DNA of 9,059 nt from an uncultured Comamonadaceae bacterium (GTDB taxonomy: Bacteria; Pseudomonadota; Gammaproteobacteria; Burkholderiales; Burkholderiaceae): NCBI GenBank assembly GCA_946482595.1, contig CAMLSD010000146.1:1-9059 (forward strand), written 5' to 3'. A program made the position numbers and the translations under genes. The notes under the pieces were generated by a model, which saw only the letters and a program-made list of their open reading frames with translations, made no database searches and was not told where the DNA came from. Of the stretch, positions 1 through 7,624 are shown in pieces; position 1 is the stretch's first letter; every line of letters starts with the position of its first letter.

Positions 1-902
1 CCCAGGCGCACGCTCACGTTGGCATGGTTGAACACCGCCTGGAAGCCGACGATCACGATGTAGGTGTCGATCACCTCCTTGCTGAAGCCCAGCACGAAGA
101 TCGGGGCCAGCACCAGCGTGCGGGTGAGCAGCAGCTCGAGGATGTGCTGGCGTGACCCGGCCATCCAGTCCATGCTCTTGACGCTGTGGTGCACCGCATG
201 CAGTCGCCACAGCACCGGCACCTCGTGGTAGGCGCGGTGGGTCCAATACTGCACGAGGTCGGCCACCAGCACGATGCCGAACAGGGCGATGGGGAAGGGC
301 AGGTCGCGCACCCAGGCCTGCACGCCGTCCTTCACCGCCCAGCCGAACAGCTTGTGCACCAGCAGGTTGGTGGCCAGCAGCACGAACCCGACCACCATGT
401 GGTTGACGATGAAGTGGTGGAAGTCGGTCTGCCACTCGGGCCGGAACACCGGCTGGTCGCGGCGCAACGGGAACAGCTTTTCGATGAAGATGAAGATCAG
501 CGTGGAGCCCAGCAGGTCGAGGATGAACCAGTCCAGGCCGATGTAGGGGGTGTTGTCGGGGAAGTCATTGACCGGCACCTTGTGGCCGCCCAGCACCAGC
601 GTGAGGGCGATCAGCGTGAACGCACCGAACGACAGCCAGCGCACCCGGCCGAAGACGATGTTGAACAGCGCGATCGAACCCGCAATGACCATCGCCCAGT
701 ACATCACCAGCCTGAGCGTCTCGACGTCGTAGGCCTTGCGCAGCTGCGGGGTCGTCAGGTACTGCGGGAAGTGAAAAGCGAGCACGCCCAGGAAGCACAG
801 GATTGCCAGCGACAGCGCGATGATCCCTGAGACCATGCCCTTGCCGCTGCGCAGCTCGCCATGGGATTCGGTCAGCTGGTTGAGTTTGTCGATCGGCGTC
901 AT
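1..902 (-). CDS. Sterol desaturase / fatty acid hydroxylase family protein (partial, C-terminus beyond window)
   Basis: An open minus-strand frame starts at the ATG at 902-900 and stays open for 300 codons to the window edge, so the C-terminus is missing. The family is integral-membrane, di-iron, O2-dependent hydroxylases or desaturases acting on lipids. The visible histidine motifs fit: HRAYH (His222, His226), HAVHH (His235, His238, His239) and FNHAN (His293). The final HxxHH cluster should lie just off the edge. Hydrophobic stretches at about residues 23-45, 68-88, 92-110, 125-143, 165-180 and 198-215 indicate a multi-pass membrane protein. The start is supported by a GGAG sequence 9 nt upstream (plus 913-916) and by a GATAAT-like -10 further up. 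It is transcribed divergently from the MFS gene. The family is well supported. The substrate (sterol-like lipid, fatty acid or ornithine lipid) cannot be read from the sequence. Confidence 0.88.
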   Translation of the reverse strand, partial: MTPIDKLNQLTESHGELRSGKGMVSGIIALSLAILCFLGVLAFHFPQYLTTPQLRKAYDVETLRLVMYWAMVIAGSIALFNIVFGRVRWLSFGAFTLIALTLVLGGHKVPVNDFPDNTPYIGLDWFILDLLGSTLIFIFIEKLFPLRRDQPVFRPEWQTDFHHFIVNHMVVGFVLLATNLLVHKLFGWAVKDGVQAWVRDLPFPIALFGIVLVADLVQYWTHRAYHEVPVLWRLHAVHHSVKSMDWMAGSRQHILELLLTRTLVLAPIFVLGFSKEVIDTYIVIVGFQAVFNHANVSVRL

Positions 903-1040
903 GGTCTGGGGCTCCGGGCAGGGACGCGGGGATTATCCGGGCTGCGCAAGCGCTGTTGCTGCCGCCTCCCTAGAATGAAGGCGCCTGAAGCTGCGGCCTT
1001 CCCCGATTCCGGGGGGCGGCGGGCGGCCCACCCCTTCCCC
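903..1040. promoter_or_regulatory. Divergent intergenic region with candidate -10 elements
   Basis: This 138-bp gap separates the divergent hydroxylase and MFS genes and must hold start signals for at least the hydroxylase. On the minus strand GATAAT (plus 932-937) lies about 30 nt upstream of the hydroxylase ATG. On the plus strand TAGAAT (971-976) could be the -10 of the MFS gene. Neither has a convincing TTGACA-like -35 at 16-18 bp, so both calls rest on one hexamer each. I saw no clear operator palindrome. Confidence 0.3.
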
Positions 1041-2219
1041 ATGGACAACTCCCTGAGCGGCCAGAACGGCTGCAACGCCCCTTCCTTGCCGGCTGCTCGG
1101 TGGTCCACCCGTGCGCACTTCTTCTGCAGCGGCTTCCTGTTTGCGGCCTGGGGCGTGCATGTTCCGACGGTGAAGTCGGTCTATGGCGTGGGCGAAGGGG
1201 CCCTGGGACTGGCGATGCTGGCCGCGGGCGTCGGCGCGCTGATCGGCCTGTCGCAGGCCGGGGCCCTGGTGGGGCGTTTCGGCGCGCGCACGATGGCCCT
1301 GGGCTGCGGTGTGTTCACGGCCGCCGCAGTGTCGGTGCTGCTGAGCCTGCCCGGGTTTGTGGCCCTCCTGGCTGTGCTGGTGGTGTTCGGCCTGGCGTCG
1401 GGGGTGTTCGATGTGGCGATCAACGCCGAAGCCAGCGAACTCGAGCACCGCGAGGCGAGACCGCTGATGAGCGGTTTTCACGGCATGTTCAGCCTGGGTG
1501 GCATGACCGGGGCTGGCCTGGGCAGCGCCTTGCTGGCCGCGGGTGTGGCGCCGGTCACGCACCTCGCGTGTGTGTCGGTGCTGGCGGCCGTCACGATTGC
1601 CGTGGCCTGCCAGAACATGCTGCCGCCCCAGGTGGCCGCCGGCGGCCACGGCCACTTTCGGCTGCCGCGCGGCACGCTGCTGGTGCTGGGGGTGATGGCC
1701 GCACTGGGGTTGATCGCCGAGGGTGCCATCTACGACTGGAGCGTGCTGTACCTGCACAAGGAACTCGGCAGCCCGCAGGAGCAGGCGGCACTGGCCTATG
1801 CCAGCTTTTCGGGAGCGATGGCGCTGACGCGGTTTGGCGGCGACTGGATCCGCGCCCGGGTGCAACCGGCCACACTGCTGTGCGCCAGTGCCTTGCTGGC
1901 CGGTGCAGCCATGGCGCTGGTGCTCTGGACAAGCCGGCCCGGAGTGGCATTGGTCGGCATGGCGCTGGTGGGCGTGGGTTTTGCCAACGTGGTGCCCATC
2001 CTGTTCAGTGCAGCCGCCCGGGTGCCCGGGGTGACGGCCGCCCACGGCATTGCGGCCGTGTCGTCGGTCGGCTACCTGGGCTTCATGGGCGGGCCGCCGC
2101 TGATCGGTGTGCTGGCTCAGTGGAGCTCGCTGACGGCGGCCCTGAGTGTGGTGGTGATGTTTGCGCTGGTGCTGGCCGCCGCATCGCGGCGCGCGCTGGC
2201 CACCCAGGCATCGACATGA
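1041..2219 (+). CDS. MFS transporter, YbjJ-like
   Basis: Predicted 392-residue inner-membrane permease of the major facilitator superfamily, the usual length for a 12-helix member. It is rich in Ala, Gly, Leu and Val and alternates hydrophobic helices with short charged loops. Resemblance to the YbjJ group rests on the N-terminal HFFCSGFLFAAWG segment, SGFHGMFSLGG near residues 144-154 and EGAIYDWSVLYL from residue 227, where that group carries an EGAxxDWS signature. The frame is open further upstream (in-frame ATG at 975), but the family length favours the ATG at 1041. The 975 ATG would also overlap the TAGAAT candidate -10. No good ribosome binding site precedes 1041; only a G-rich run at 1011-1023 is present, so the start is uncertain. 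The substrate is unknown. A LysE-type exporter gene follows 58 nt downstream on the same strand. Confidence 0.85.
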   Translation: MDNSLSGQNGCNAPSLPAARWSTRAHFFCSGFLFAAWGVHVPTVKSVYGVGEGALGLAMLAAGVGALIGLSQAGALVGRFGARTMALGCGVFTAAAVSVLLSLPGFVALLAVLVVFGLASGVFDVAINAEASELEHREARPLMSGFHGMFSLGGMTGAGLGSALLAAGVAPVTHLACVSVLAAVTIAVACQNMLPPQVAAGGHGHFRLPRGTLLVLGVMAALGLIAEGAIYDWSVLYLHKELGSPQEQAALAYASFSGAMALTRFGGDWIRARVQPATLLCASALLAGAAMALVLWTSRPGVALVGMALVGVGFANVVPILFSAAARVPGVTAAHGIAAVSSVGYLGFMGGPPLIGVLAQWSSLTAALSVVVMFALVLAAASRRALATQAST

Positions 2220-2228
2220 ACAACAACC

Positions 2229-2258
2229 TGCAGGCCATGACACACGGCATGGCCTGCA
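2229..2258 (+). repeat. Perfect 11-bp inverted repeat with 8-nt loop between the MFS and LysE genes
   Basis: TGCAGGCCATG (2229-2239) is exactly mirrored by CATGGCCTGCA (2248-2258) around an 8-nt loop. It begins 9 nt after the MFS stop and ends 7 nt before the CGGAG ribosome binding site of the LysE gene. Four T residues follow at 2262-2265, so a weak intrinsic terminator or attenuator is possible. A dimeric repressor site is equally possible, because each arm ends in the half-site CATG. The structure is seen directly; its function is inferred. Confidence 0.6.
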
Positions 2259-2277
2259 CGATTTTCGGAGTGCATGA

Positions 2278-2907
2278 ATGAGCTGGGAACTGTGGTGGGC
2301 CTACTTATTTGCCTGCTGGATCATTGCGCTGTCGCCCGGGTCGGGCGCGGTGCTGGCCATGAGCCACGGCTTGTCCTATGGGGTACGGCGCGCCAGCGTG
2401 ACGATCGCCGGTCTGCAGGTGGGGCTGCTCGTCACCCTGGTGGTGGCGGGGGCCGGCCTCGGGGCGGTGCTGGTGGCGTCCGAGACGGCTTTCACGGTGG
2501 TGAAGTTTGCTGGCGCAGGCTATCTGCTGTGGCTGGGCCTGCAGCAGTGGCGCGCGGGTGACCGCGTGGCTGCCGGTGCGGTGGCGCTGGCCCCGATGCC
2601 GGCGCGCCAGCGCTTCATCACGGGGGCGCTGACCAACGCGACCAATCCCAAGGGCATCCTGTTCATGGTGGCCGTGCTGCCGCAGTTCATCGACCCGGCG
2701 CGGCCGTTGGCGCTGCAGTTGCTGGTGCTGGGCCTGACGACCTGTGCCGTCGACATCGTGGTGATGCATGGCTATGCGCTGCTGGCGCAACGCATGCAGG
2801 TGCTGTTCCGTTCGCCGTCGGCGGCGCGCTGGCAGAACCGCTTTTTTGGCGGCCTGCTGATGGCCGTGGGCGCGACGCTGGCGTTCGTCAAGCGCGCAGC
2901 GCCCTGA
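2278..2907 (+). CDS. LysE/RhtB family amino acid exporter
   Basis: Predicted 209-residue inner-membrane exporter of the LysE/RhtB family, which exports amino acids or derivatives such as lysine, homoserine or threonine. The length matches the usual 200-215 residues and about six transmembrane helices are visible. Diagnostic features are SPGSGAVLA at residues 19-27 (the family's SPGP region, with Ser in place of the second Pro), the GAGYLLWLG helix at about 79-87 and the NPKG turn at 123-126. The start at 2278 is preferred over an out-of-frame ATG at 2274, because CGGAG lies 7 nt upstream and the frame is the conserved one. The C-terminus is convergent with cobA, leaving a 27-bp gap. The substrate cannot be assigned. 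Confidence 0.9.
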   Translation: MSWELWWAYLFACWIIALSPGSGAVLAMSHGLSYGVRRASVTIAGLQVGLLVTLVVAGAGLGAVLVASETAFTVVKFAGAGYLLWLGLQQWRAGDRVAAGAVALAPMPARQRFITGALTNATNPKGILFMVAVLPQFIDPARPLALQLLVLGLTTCAVDIVVMHGYALLAQRMQVLFRSPSAARWQNRFFGGLLMAVGATLAFVKRAAP

Positions 2908-2934
2908 AGCGCAAGCGCGCCGCGTGCGGGACGC

Positions 2935-3717
2935 TCAGGCGGCCTCGCGCCGGGCCGGCGACAACGCCTGCAGGCCACGCAGCACGTCACCCACGATGAT
3001 GATGGCCGGGCTGCCCAGGCCGCTGGTGTTCAGCGTGGCCTGCAGCGTGCCCAGGGTGGCCACCACATGCCGCTGGCGTGGCTGGCTGGCGTGCTGCACG
3101 ATGGCCAGCGGCGTGGCCGGGTCCAGGCCCGCAAGCAGGCCCGATTCGATCGCCGCCGCCTGCGACACCCCCATGTAGATCACCAGCGTGAACCCCTGGG
3201 CGGCCGTGGCCGACAGCTGACGCCAGTCGAGCTGGGCGTCTTCGCCCTTGGCATGGCCGGTCACGAAGATCACGCCGTGGGCATGGTCGCGGTGGGTGAG
3301 CGGCACGCCCAGGCTGGTGGCCGCAGCCAGCCCCGAGGTGATGCCGTTGATCACCTCGACCTGCAGCCCGGCCTCGCGCAGATGCTCGACCTCTTCGCCG
3401 CCCCGCCCGAAGATGAACGGATCCCCGCCCTTGAGCCGCACCACCCGTTCGCCGCGGCGGGCTTCGGTCACCATCAGCTTTTCGATGAAAGCCTGCGGTG
3501 TGCTCTGGCAGCCACCACGCTTGCCGACATGCACGATGCGCGCATTGCGTCGCACGTAGCGCAGTACCGCGTCGCCCACCAGGTCATCGACCAGCACCAC
3601 CGTGGCCTGGCGCAGGGCCTTGATGGCCTTGAGTGTCAGCAGGTCGGGGTCGCCCGGGCCGGCGCCGACCAGGGTGACGACGGGCGAGCCGCAGGGGATG
3701 TCAGGCGATGCGTTCAT
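2935..3717 (-). CDS. cobA: Uroporphyrinogen-III C-methyltransferase (SUMT)
   Basis: Cytoplasmic, SAM-dependent enzyme that methylates uroporphyrinogen III at C2 and C7 to give precorrin-2, the precursor of siroheme and cobalamin. The 260 residues are typical of single-domain SUMT. They carry VGAGPGDP (17-24), VGKRGG (64-69), VVRLKGGDPFIFGRGGEE (92-109) and the NGITSG / GVPLTHRD region, all hallmarks of the tetrapyrrole methylase fold. There is no CysG-like dehydrogenase/ferrochelatase domain, so later siroheme steps must be encoded elsewhere. The gene is last in the visible nitrate operon, and siroheme demand by NirB explains its place. Its start overlaps the ybiB 3' end by 17 nt and has no good ribosome binding site, which suggests translational coupling. 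The sequence alone does not separate siroheme from cobalamin use; the context favours siroheme. Confidence 0.95.
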   Translation of the reverse strand: MNASPDIPCGSPVVTLVGAGPGDPDLLTLKAIKALRQATVVLVDDLVGDAVLRYVRRNARIVHVGKRGGCQSTPQAFIEKLMVTEARRGERVVRLKGGDPFIFGRGGEEVEHLREAGLQVEVINGITSGLAAATSLGVPLTHRDHAHGVIFVTGHAKGEDAQLDWRQLSATAAQGFTLVIYMGVSQAAAIESGLLAGLDPATPLAIVQHASQPRQRHVVATLGTLQATLNTSGLGSPAIIIVGDVLRGLQALSPARREAA

Positions 3718-4660
3718 GGGAGGTGGGGGCTGCGGTGTTCAGATGCCTGATCGTCTGCAAGATGCATTCCACCTGCTGGGTCAGCGCATGCGGTGCCGGC
3801 TTCTCACCACTGACGACCCCCTGGATGTAGACGGCCGTGGTGGCGGCGTCACACTCGCGCGGCAGGATGGGCATTTCGGTCAGCACCCCCTCGCGGGCCG
3901 CCACGCCCAGGCTGGGCATCGCCTGGCCGCCGACGAACACATCCATGCGGGGCGTGCGCCGGGGGTCGGCCACAGGCTCACCTTCGGTGCCGCGCATGAG
4001 CATGGCGTCGGCGTGGCTCGCCTGCAGGAACTGGGTCAGCGTGGCGCCGTATTCGGGGTGGGTGTAGTTGACCACGCGCAGCGTGCGATCCAGCGGGGCC
4101 GGGCCCATCAGCTTGGCGACGGTGTGCCCCGGATTGCGCAGGCCGATCACCCAGCGCGCGTCGAGCAGGCGGGCCATCGGCGGGCACAGCACCTCGGTCG
4201 GCATGAACACCGGCTCGTGGCGCCGCCAGGCCTGGGCCACGTCTTCAGCGTCTCGGGCCAGCGGCAGGCCGAGGTCGCGAAAGATCTCGGCCGAGGTGAC
4301 GCGGCCCGGGTCGCGCACCATGCCATGCACCAAAACGGGGATGCCTTCCTGGGCCAGCAACTGGGCCAGCAGCGGGGTGAGGTTGGGTAGTTTGCGCGCG
4401 CCGTTGTAGGACGGCAGCACCACGATGCGCTGCTCGGCGGGCAGCGGCAGGCAGTGGCGGGTGGCGGCATCGAGAAAACCGGCCAGCTCGTCAAGCGACT
4501 CCCCCTTGATGCGCATGGCCACCGCAAAGGCGCCGATCTCGAGGTCGGTCACCTGGCCGGTGAGGATCTGCTGCATCAGGTCGTACGCCTGGTCGCGGGT
4601 CAGCGCACGTGCGCCCTCCTTGCCGCGGCCGATTTCCTTGATGTATTTGGCGATGCTCAT
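3701..4660 (-). CDS. ybiB: YbiB family DNA-binding protein (TrpD-like fold)
   Basis: A 319-residue protein, the same size as E. coli YbiB (about 320). YbiB is related to anthranilate phosphoribosyltransferase TrpD, but studied members bind nucleic acid rather than act in tryptophan synthesis. Family landmarks are the N-terminal YIKEIGRGK (6-14), the helical domain containing LEIGAFAVAMRIKGES (40-55), and PSYNGARK (83-90) followed by the N-L-T-P-L-L stretch. PVFMPTEVLCPP and the RNPGHTVAKL segment follow. It lacks TrpD's GTGGD glycine-rich PRPP loop, which argues against enzymatic TrpD activity. An AGGGA ribosome binding site lies 7 nt upstream of the ATG. It sits 144 nt downstream of nasA and overlaps cobA by 17 nt. 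Its role in a nitrate operon is unknown. Confidence 0.88.
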   Translation of the reverse strand: MSIAKYIKEIGRGKEGARALTRDQAYDLMQQILTGQVTDLEIGAFAVAMRIKGESLDELAGFLDAATRHCLPLPAEQRIVVLPSYNGARKLPNLTPLLAQLLAQEGIPVLVHGMVRDPGRVTSAEIFRDLGLPLARDAEDVAQAWRRHEPVFMPTEVLCPPMARLLDARWVIGLRNPGHTVAKLMGPAPLDRTLRVVNYTHPEYGATLTQFLQASHADAMLMRGTEGEPVADPRRTPRMDVFVGGQAMPSLGVAAREGVLTEMPILPRECDAATTAVYIQGVVSGEKPAPHALTQQVECILQTIRHLNTAAPTSHERIA

Positions 4661-4804
4661 GTCTTGTCCCTGTGGTGCGGGTCCGCGGATGGACCGGCAG
4701 GTGCGCCTGAGGGGGTCCGCAAGTCTCGGGCCAGTGTCCGGCGCCGGTCTGCGGGTTCCGAGGCGGGCCTTGGCCGATTGTCGCGCCGAAGGTCCCCCTC
4801 GGGG

Positions 4805-7624
4805 TCACGCCGCCTTGAGCTGCTGGCGCACGAGCCTCTTGAGTTCGGGCACGCAGGAGCCGCAGTTGGTGCCGCACTTCAGGCGCTCCTGCAGTTGGGC
4901 GAGGCGCGCGTCAGCCGTGCCGCTGCACTGGGCCAGGGTGTCCTGGATCTGGGGTTCGGTCACGTTGAAGCAGGTGCAGACCTGCCGGCCGCGTGACTGC
5001 ACGGCCACCGGCGCCCGTGCACCGGGCGCCAGCAGCAGGCGGCCGTAACCCTGCGCCGGGAGTTCGTCCTGCAGCAACGGCATCACCCAGGACTGTGCAC
5101 TCGTGTCACCGGCCAGCACGAAGGCCTGCAACACAGCGTCGGACGATGGGCGGCTGGCATCGCGTGGTGCCAGGCGCATCGTGCGGCGCTGGCCGCGGCG
5201 CCGGTCGGCATACCGCAGCACGTCACGTCCGTCGAGCCCCAGCAGCGACTCGATGCGTTCGAGCACACCGGCCGGTGGCGCCTCATAGCCCGCCGCGCGG
5301 AACAGCACACCGCCCAGGCCGCGGTCATGGGGTTCGCGCCCGAAGGGCACGCAGGTGGCAAAGGCGAAGGCGAGCATCTCGCTTCGCAACTGTTCACGCA
5401 CGGCCAGCGCCTGCTCATGCGGCAGCCAGGCTGCGCCCAGCAGGGTCCAGGGCAGCTCGGCCTTCAGGATCTTGACCGCCGCATGCTTGAGTTCGGGCTG
5501 CTTGGATGACGGGCAGAAGGCGGGGCTGGTCAGCGCATTGACGCCGGCCTGACGCTCGCCGTTGCTGCCCGCGCCACTGAGGAATTCCTCCCCCCAGTGC
5601 ATGGCCATGAAGGCCTGGTTCAGGCCCAGCTGCTCGCTGCCCTGCACCGGCACGACGATCGAACCACGTCGTGAGGTCAGGTGCACCAGGTCGCCGTCGC
5701 GCAGGCCGCGCCGGTCCATGTCCTGCGGGTGCATCTGCACCGTCGGTTCGCTCACGTGGCCGAACAGTCGGCCCAGCGTGCCGGTGCGGCTCATGCCGTG
5801 CCAGTGGTCACGCAGCCGGCCGGTGGTCAGGCTGAACGGGTAGCGTGCATCACGCGGTTCGGCCACCGGGTGGTAGGCCACGTCCGCAAACCGTGCGCGG
5901 CCGTCGGCCGTCGGGAAGCGGCCGTCCTCGTACAGGCGGGTCCGTCCGGCGGTGGCGCCTTCGGGGTAGGGCCACTGCTGCGGCGCAGCCGACAGGGTGG
6001 GGTAGTCCAGCCCGGTGATGTCGAGGTCGCGCCCGCGGGTGGTCTCGCGATGCTCGTTCCAGATGGACTCGGGGCTGTCATAGGGAAACAGCGTGTTGCC
6101 GTCGATGCGTTTCGGCCCGAGCCGCTGCTCCAGGCGGCGCGCGAATTCGGTCGCGGCACGCCAGTCGTGACGGGCCTGCCCCGGCGCCGGCACGGCGGGG
6201 CGCACCCGGGTGATGCGGCGCTCGCTGTTGGTCACGGTGCCGTCCTTTTCGCCCCAGGTGGTGGCCGGCAGCAGCAGGTCGGCATAGCTGCAGGTGGCGG
6301 TGTTGGCAAAGGCCTCCTGCACCACGACAAACTCGCAGCGTTCGAGCGCGCGGCGCACCGTGGTCTGGTCCGGCATGGACTGCGCCGGATTGGTGCATGA
6401 GATCCACAGGGCCTTGAGCTCGCCGCGGGCGGCCGCCTCGAACATCTCGACCGCGGTGAGGCCCGGCTGGGCCGGCACCTCGGGCACGCCCCAAAGTTGC
6501 GCCACTTCGGCGCGGTCTTCGGCCCGCGACAGGTCGCGGTGGGCGCTGAGCAGGTTGGCCAGGCCGCCGACCTCACGCCCGCCCATCGCATTGGGCTGCC
6601 CGGTCAGCGAAAACGGCCCAGCGCCAGGGCGACCGATCTGTCCGGTGGCCAGGTGCAGGTTGATCAGTGCGGCGTTCTTGGCCGTGCCGCTGCTGCTCTG
6701 GTTGAGCCCCTGGCAATACAACGACAGCGTGGCGCGCGAGCTGCCGAACCAGCGGGCCGCCTCGATCAGGGTGGCCGTCTCGATGCCGCACAGCCGCGCG
6801 ACCTCCTTCGGGTGGAAGTCCATGACGCGGGTCTTGAGTTCCGCGAAACCGGTGGTGTGCGCCTCGATGTAGCGCGTGTCGACCAGGTGCTCCCACAGCA
6901 TCACATGCAGCATGCCGTGGAACAGGGCCACGTCGGTGCCAGGCTGGATGGGCAGGTACAGGTCGGCCACCTCGGCGGTTTCGGTGCGCCGCGGGTCGGC
7001 CACGATCACCTTGAGCTTCGGGTTGGCGCGCTTTGCGTCTTCGATGCGGCGGAACAGGATCGGGTGCGCATACGCCGTGTTGGAGCCGACGATGAAGATC
7101 ACTTCGGCGTGGTTCACGTCGTCGTAGCAGGCCGGCGGGGCATCGGCGCCGAGCGTCTGCTTGTAGCCGGCCACGGCGCTGCTCATGCACAGGCGCGAAT
7201 TGGTGTCGACGTTGTTGGTGCCGATCAGCCCCTTGGCGAGCTTGTTGAAGACGTAGTAGTCTTCGGTCAGCAACTGGCCCGAGATGTAGAACCCCACGGC
7301 CTGCGGGCCGTGCCGGGCGATGACATCGGCAAAACGATCGGCGGCGGTGTCCAGCGCCATGTCCCAGTCGACGTCGACCGGTGCGGCACCGCGCACCGGG
7401 CGCTGGCGTGGCTGCAGCAGGCGCGTGTGCAGTGTCACGGGCGCGGCGGCGGTCAGGTGCAGCGTGCTGCCCTTGGTGCACAGGCGCCCGAAGTTGGCCG
7501 GGTGATCGGGGTCGCCGCGCACGCCGGTGATCTGGCCGGCCTGCGATTCGATGATCACGCCACAGCCCACCCCGCAGTACGGGCAGGTCGAGCGCGTCTC
7601 GTGGGCTGGCGCAGGGTGGTTCAT
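4805..7624 (-). CDS. nasA: Assimilatory nitrate reductase, molybdopterin catalytic subunit with C-terminal [2Fe-2S] domain
   Basis: Cytoplasmic enzyme reducing nitrate to nitrite, 939 residues. The N-terminus carries a [4Fe-4S] motif with Cys14, Cys17, Cys21 and Cys49, followed by Lys51 as in the electron-relay position of this family. The molybdopterin oxidoreductase core follows, with the candidate Mo-ligand Cys146 in NSRLCMSSA, then SLYCQGLNQSSSGTAKN and the LTGQPNAMGGREVGG block typical of NasA. A molybdopterin-dinucleotide-binding domain includes LTTGRLRDHWHGMSRTG. The tail is a BFD-like [2Fe-2S] domain: CTC (883, 885), then CGTNCGSC with Cys917, Cys921 and Cys924. NapA and dissimilatory NarG lack this tail, which supports the assimilatory assignment. 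No Tat signal is visible. The start overlaps the nirD stop by 4 nt (ATGA), with AAGG 7 nt upstream, so the two are translationally coupled. Confidence 0.96.
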   Translation of the reverse strand: MNHPAPAHETRSTCPYCGVGCGVIIESQAGQITGVRGDPDHPANFGRLCTKGSTLHLTAAAPVTLHTRLLQPRQRPVRGAAPVDVDWDMALDTAADRFADVIARHGPQAVGFYISGQLLTEDYYVFNKLAKGLIGTNNVDTNSRLCMSSAVAGYKQTLGADAPPACYDDVNHAEVIFIVGSNTAYAHPILFRRIEDAKRANPKLKVIVADPRRTETAEVADLYLPIQPGTDVALFHGMLHVMLWEHLVDTRYIEAHTTGFAELKTRVMDFHPKEVARLCGIETATLIEAARWFGSSRATLSLYCQGLNQSSSGTAKNAALINLHLATGQIGRPGAGPFSLTGQPNAMGGREVGGLANLLSAHRDLSRAEDRAEVAQLWGVPEVPAQPGLTAVEMFEAAARGELKALWISCTNPAQSMPDQTTVRRALERCEFVVVQEAFANTATCSYADLLLPATTWGEKDGTVTNSERRITRVRPAVPAPGQARHDWRAATEFARRLEQRLGPKRIDGNTLFPYDSPESIWNEHRETTRGRDLDITGLDYPTLSAAPQQWPYPEGATAGRTRLYEDGRFPTADGRARFADVAYHPVAEPRDARYPFSLTTGRLRDHWHGMSRTGTLGRLFGHVSEPTVQMHPQDMDRRGLRDGDLVHLTSRRGSIVVPVQGSEQLGLNQAFMAMHWGEEFLSGAGSNGERQAGVNALTSPAFCPSSKQPELKHAAVKILKAELPWTLLGAAWLPHEQALAVREQLRSEMLAFAFATCVPFGREPHDRGLGGVLFRAAGYEAPPAGVLERIESLLGLDGRDVLRYADRRRGQRRTMRLAPRDASRPSSDAVLQAFVLAGDTSAQSWVMPLLQDELPAQGYGRLLLAPGARAPVAVQSRGRQVCTCFNVTEPQIQDTLAQCSGTADARLAQLQERLKCGTNCGSCVPELKRLVRQQLKAA

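Noticed and set aside
186..830. Long plus-strand open frame opposite the hydroxylase gene
   Set aside because: Its translation is a low-complexity His/Gln/Arg/Glu-rich shadow. The minus strand encodes a coherent membrane protein with conserved histidine motifs.
933..2243. 436-codon minus-strand frame opposite the MFS gene
   Set aside because: The composition (His, Gln, Arg, Gly) is typical of antisense frames in GC-rich DNA and has no recognisable domain. The plus-strand MFS protein is coherent.
2908..2934. Bidirectional terminator between the convergent LysE and cobA genes
   Set aside because: Only GCGC-type short self-pairing is visible in this 27-bp gap, with no extended stem and no T-run.
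3701..4660. Assignment as anthranilate phosphoribosyltransferase (trpD)
   Set aside because: The TrpD PRPP-binding glycine-rich loop is absent, while YbiB landmarks such as PSYNGARK are present. No trp genes are nearby.
4661..4804. Possible terminator or promoter in the 144-nt nasA-ybiB gap
   Set aside because: Short palindromes exist (CCGGCGCCGG at 4738-4747, GGCCTTGGCC at 4766-4775), along with a GACAAT-like hexamer on the minus strand (4777-4782). There is no T-run and no matching -35, so nothing exceeds what GC-rich sequence gives by chance.
4805..7624. Assignment as periplasmic nitrate reductase NapA or a formate dehydrogenase
   Set aside because: There is no Tat leader. The BFD-like C-terminal cluster and the neighbouring nirD and nirB fit the assimilatory enzyme.
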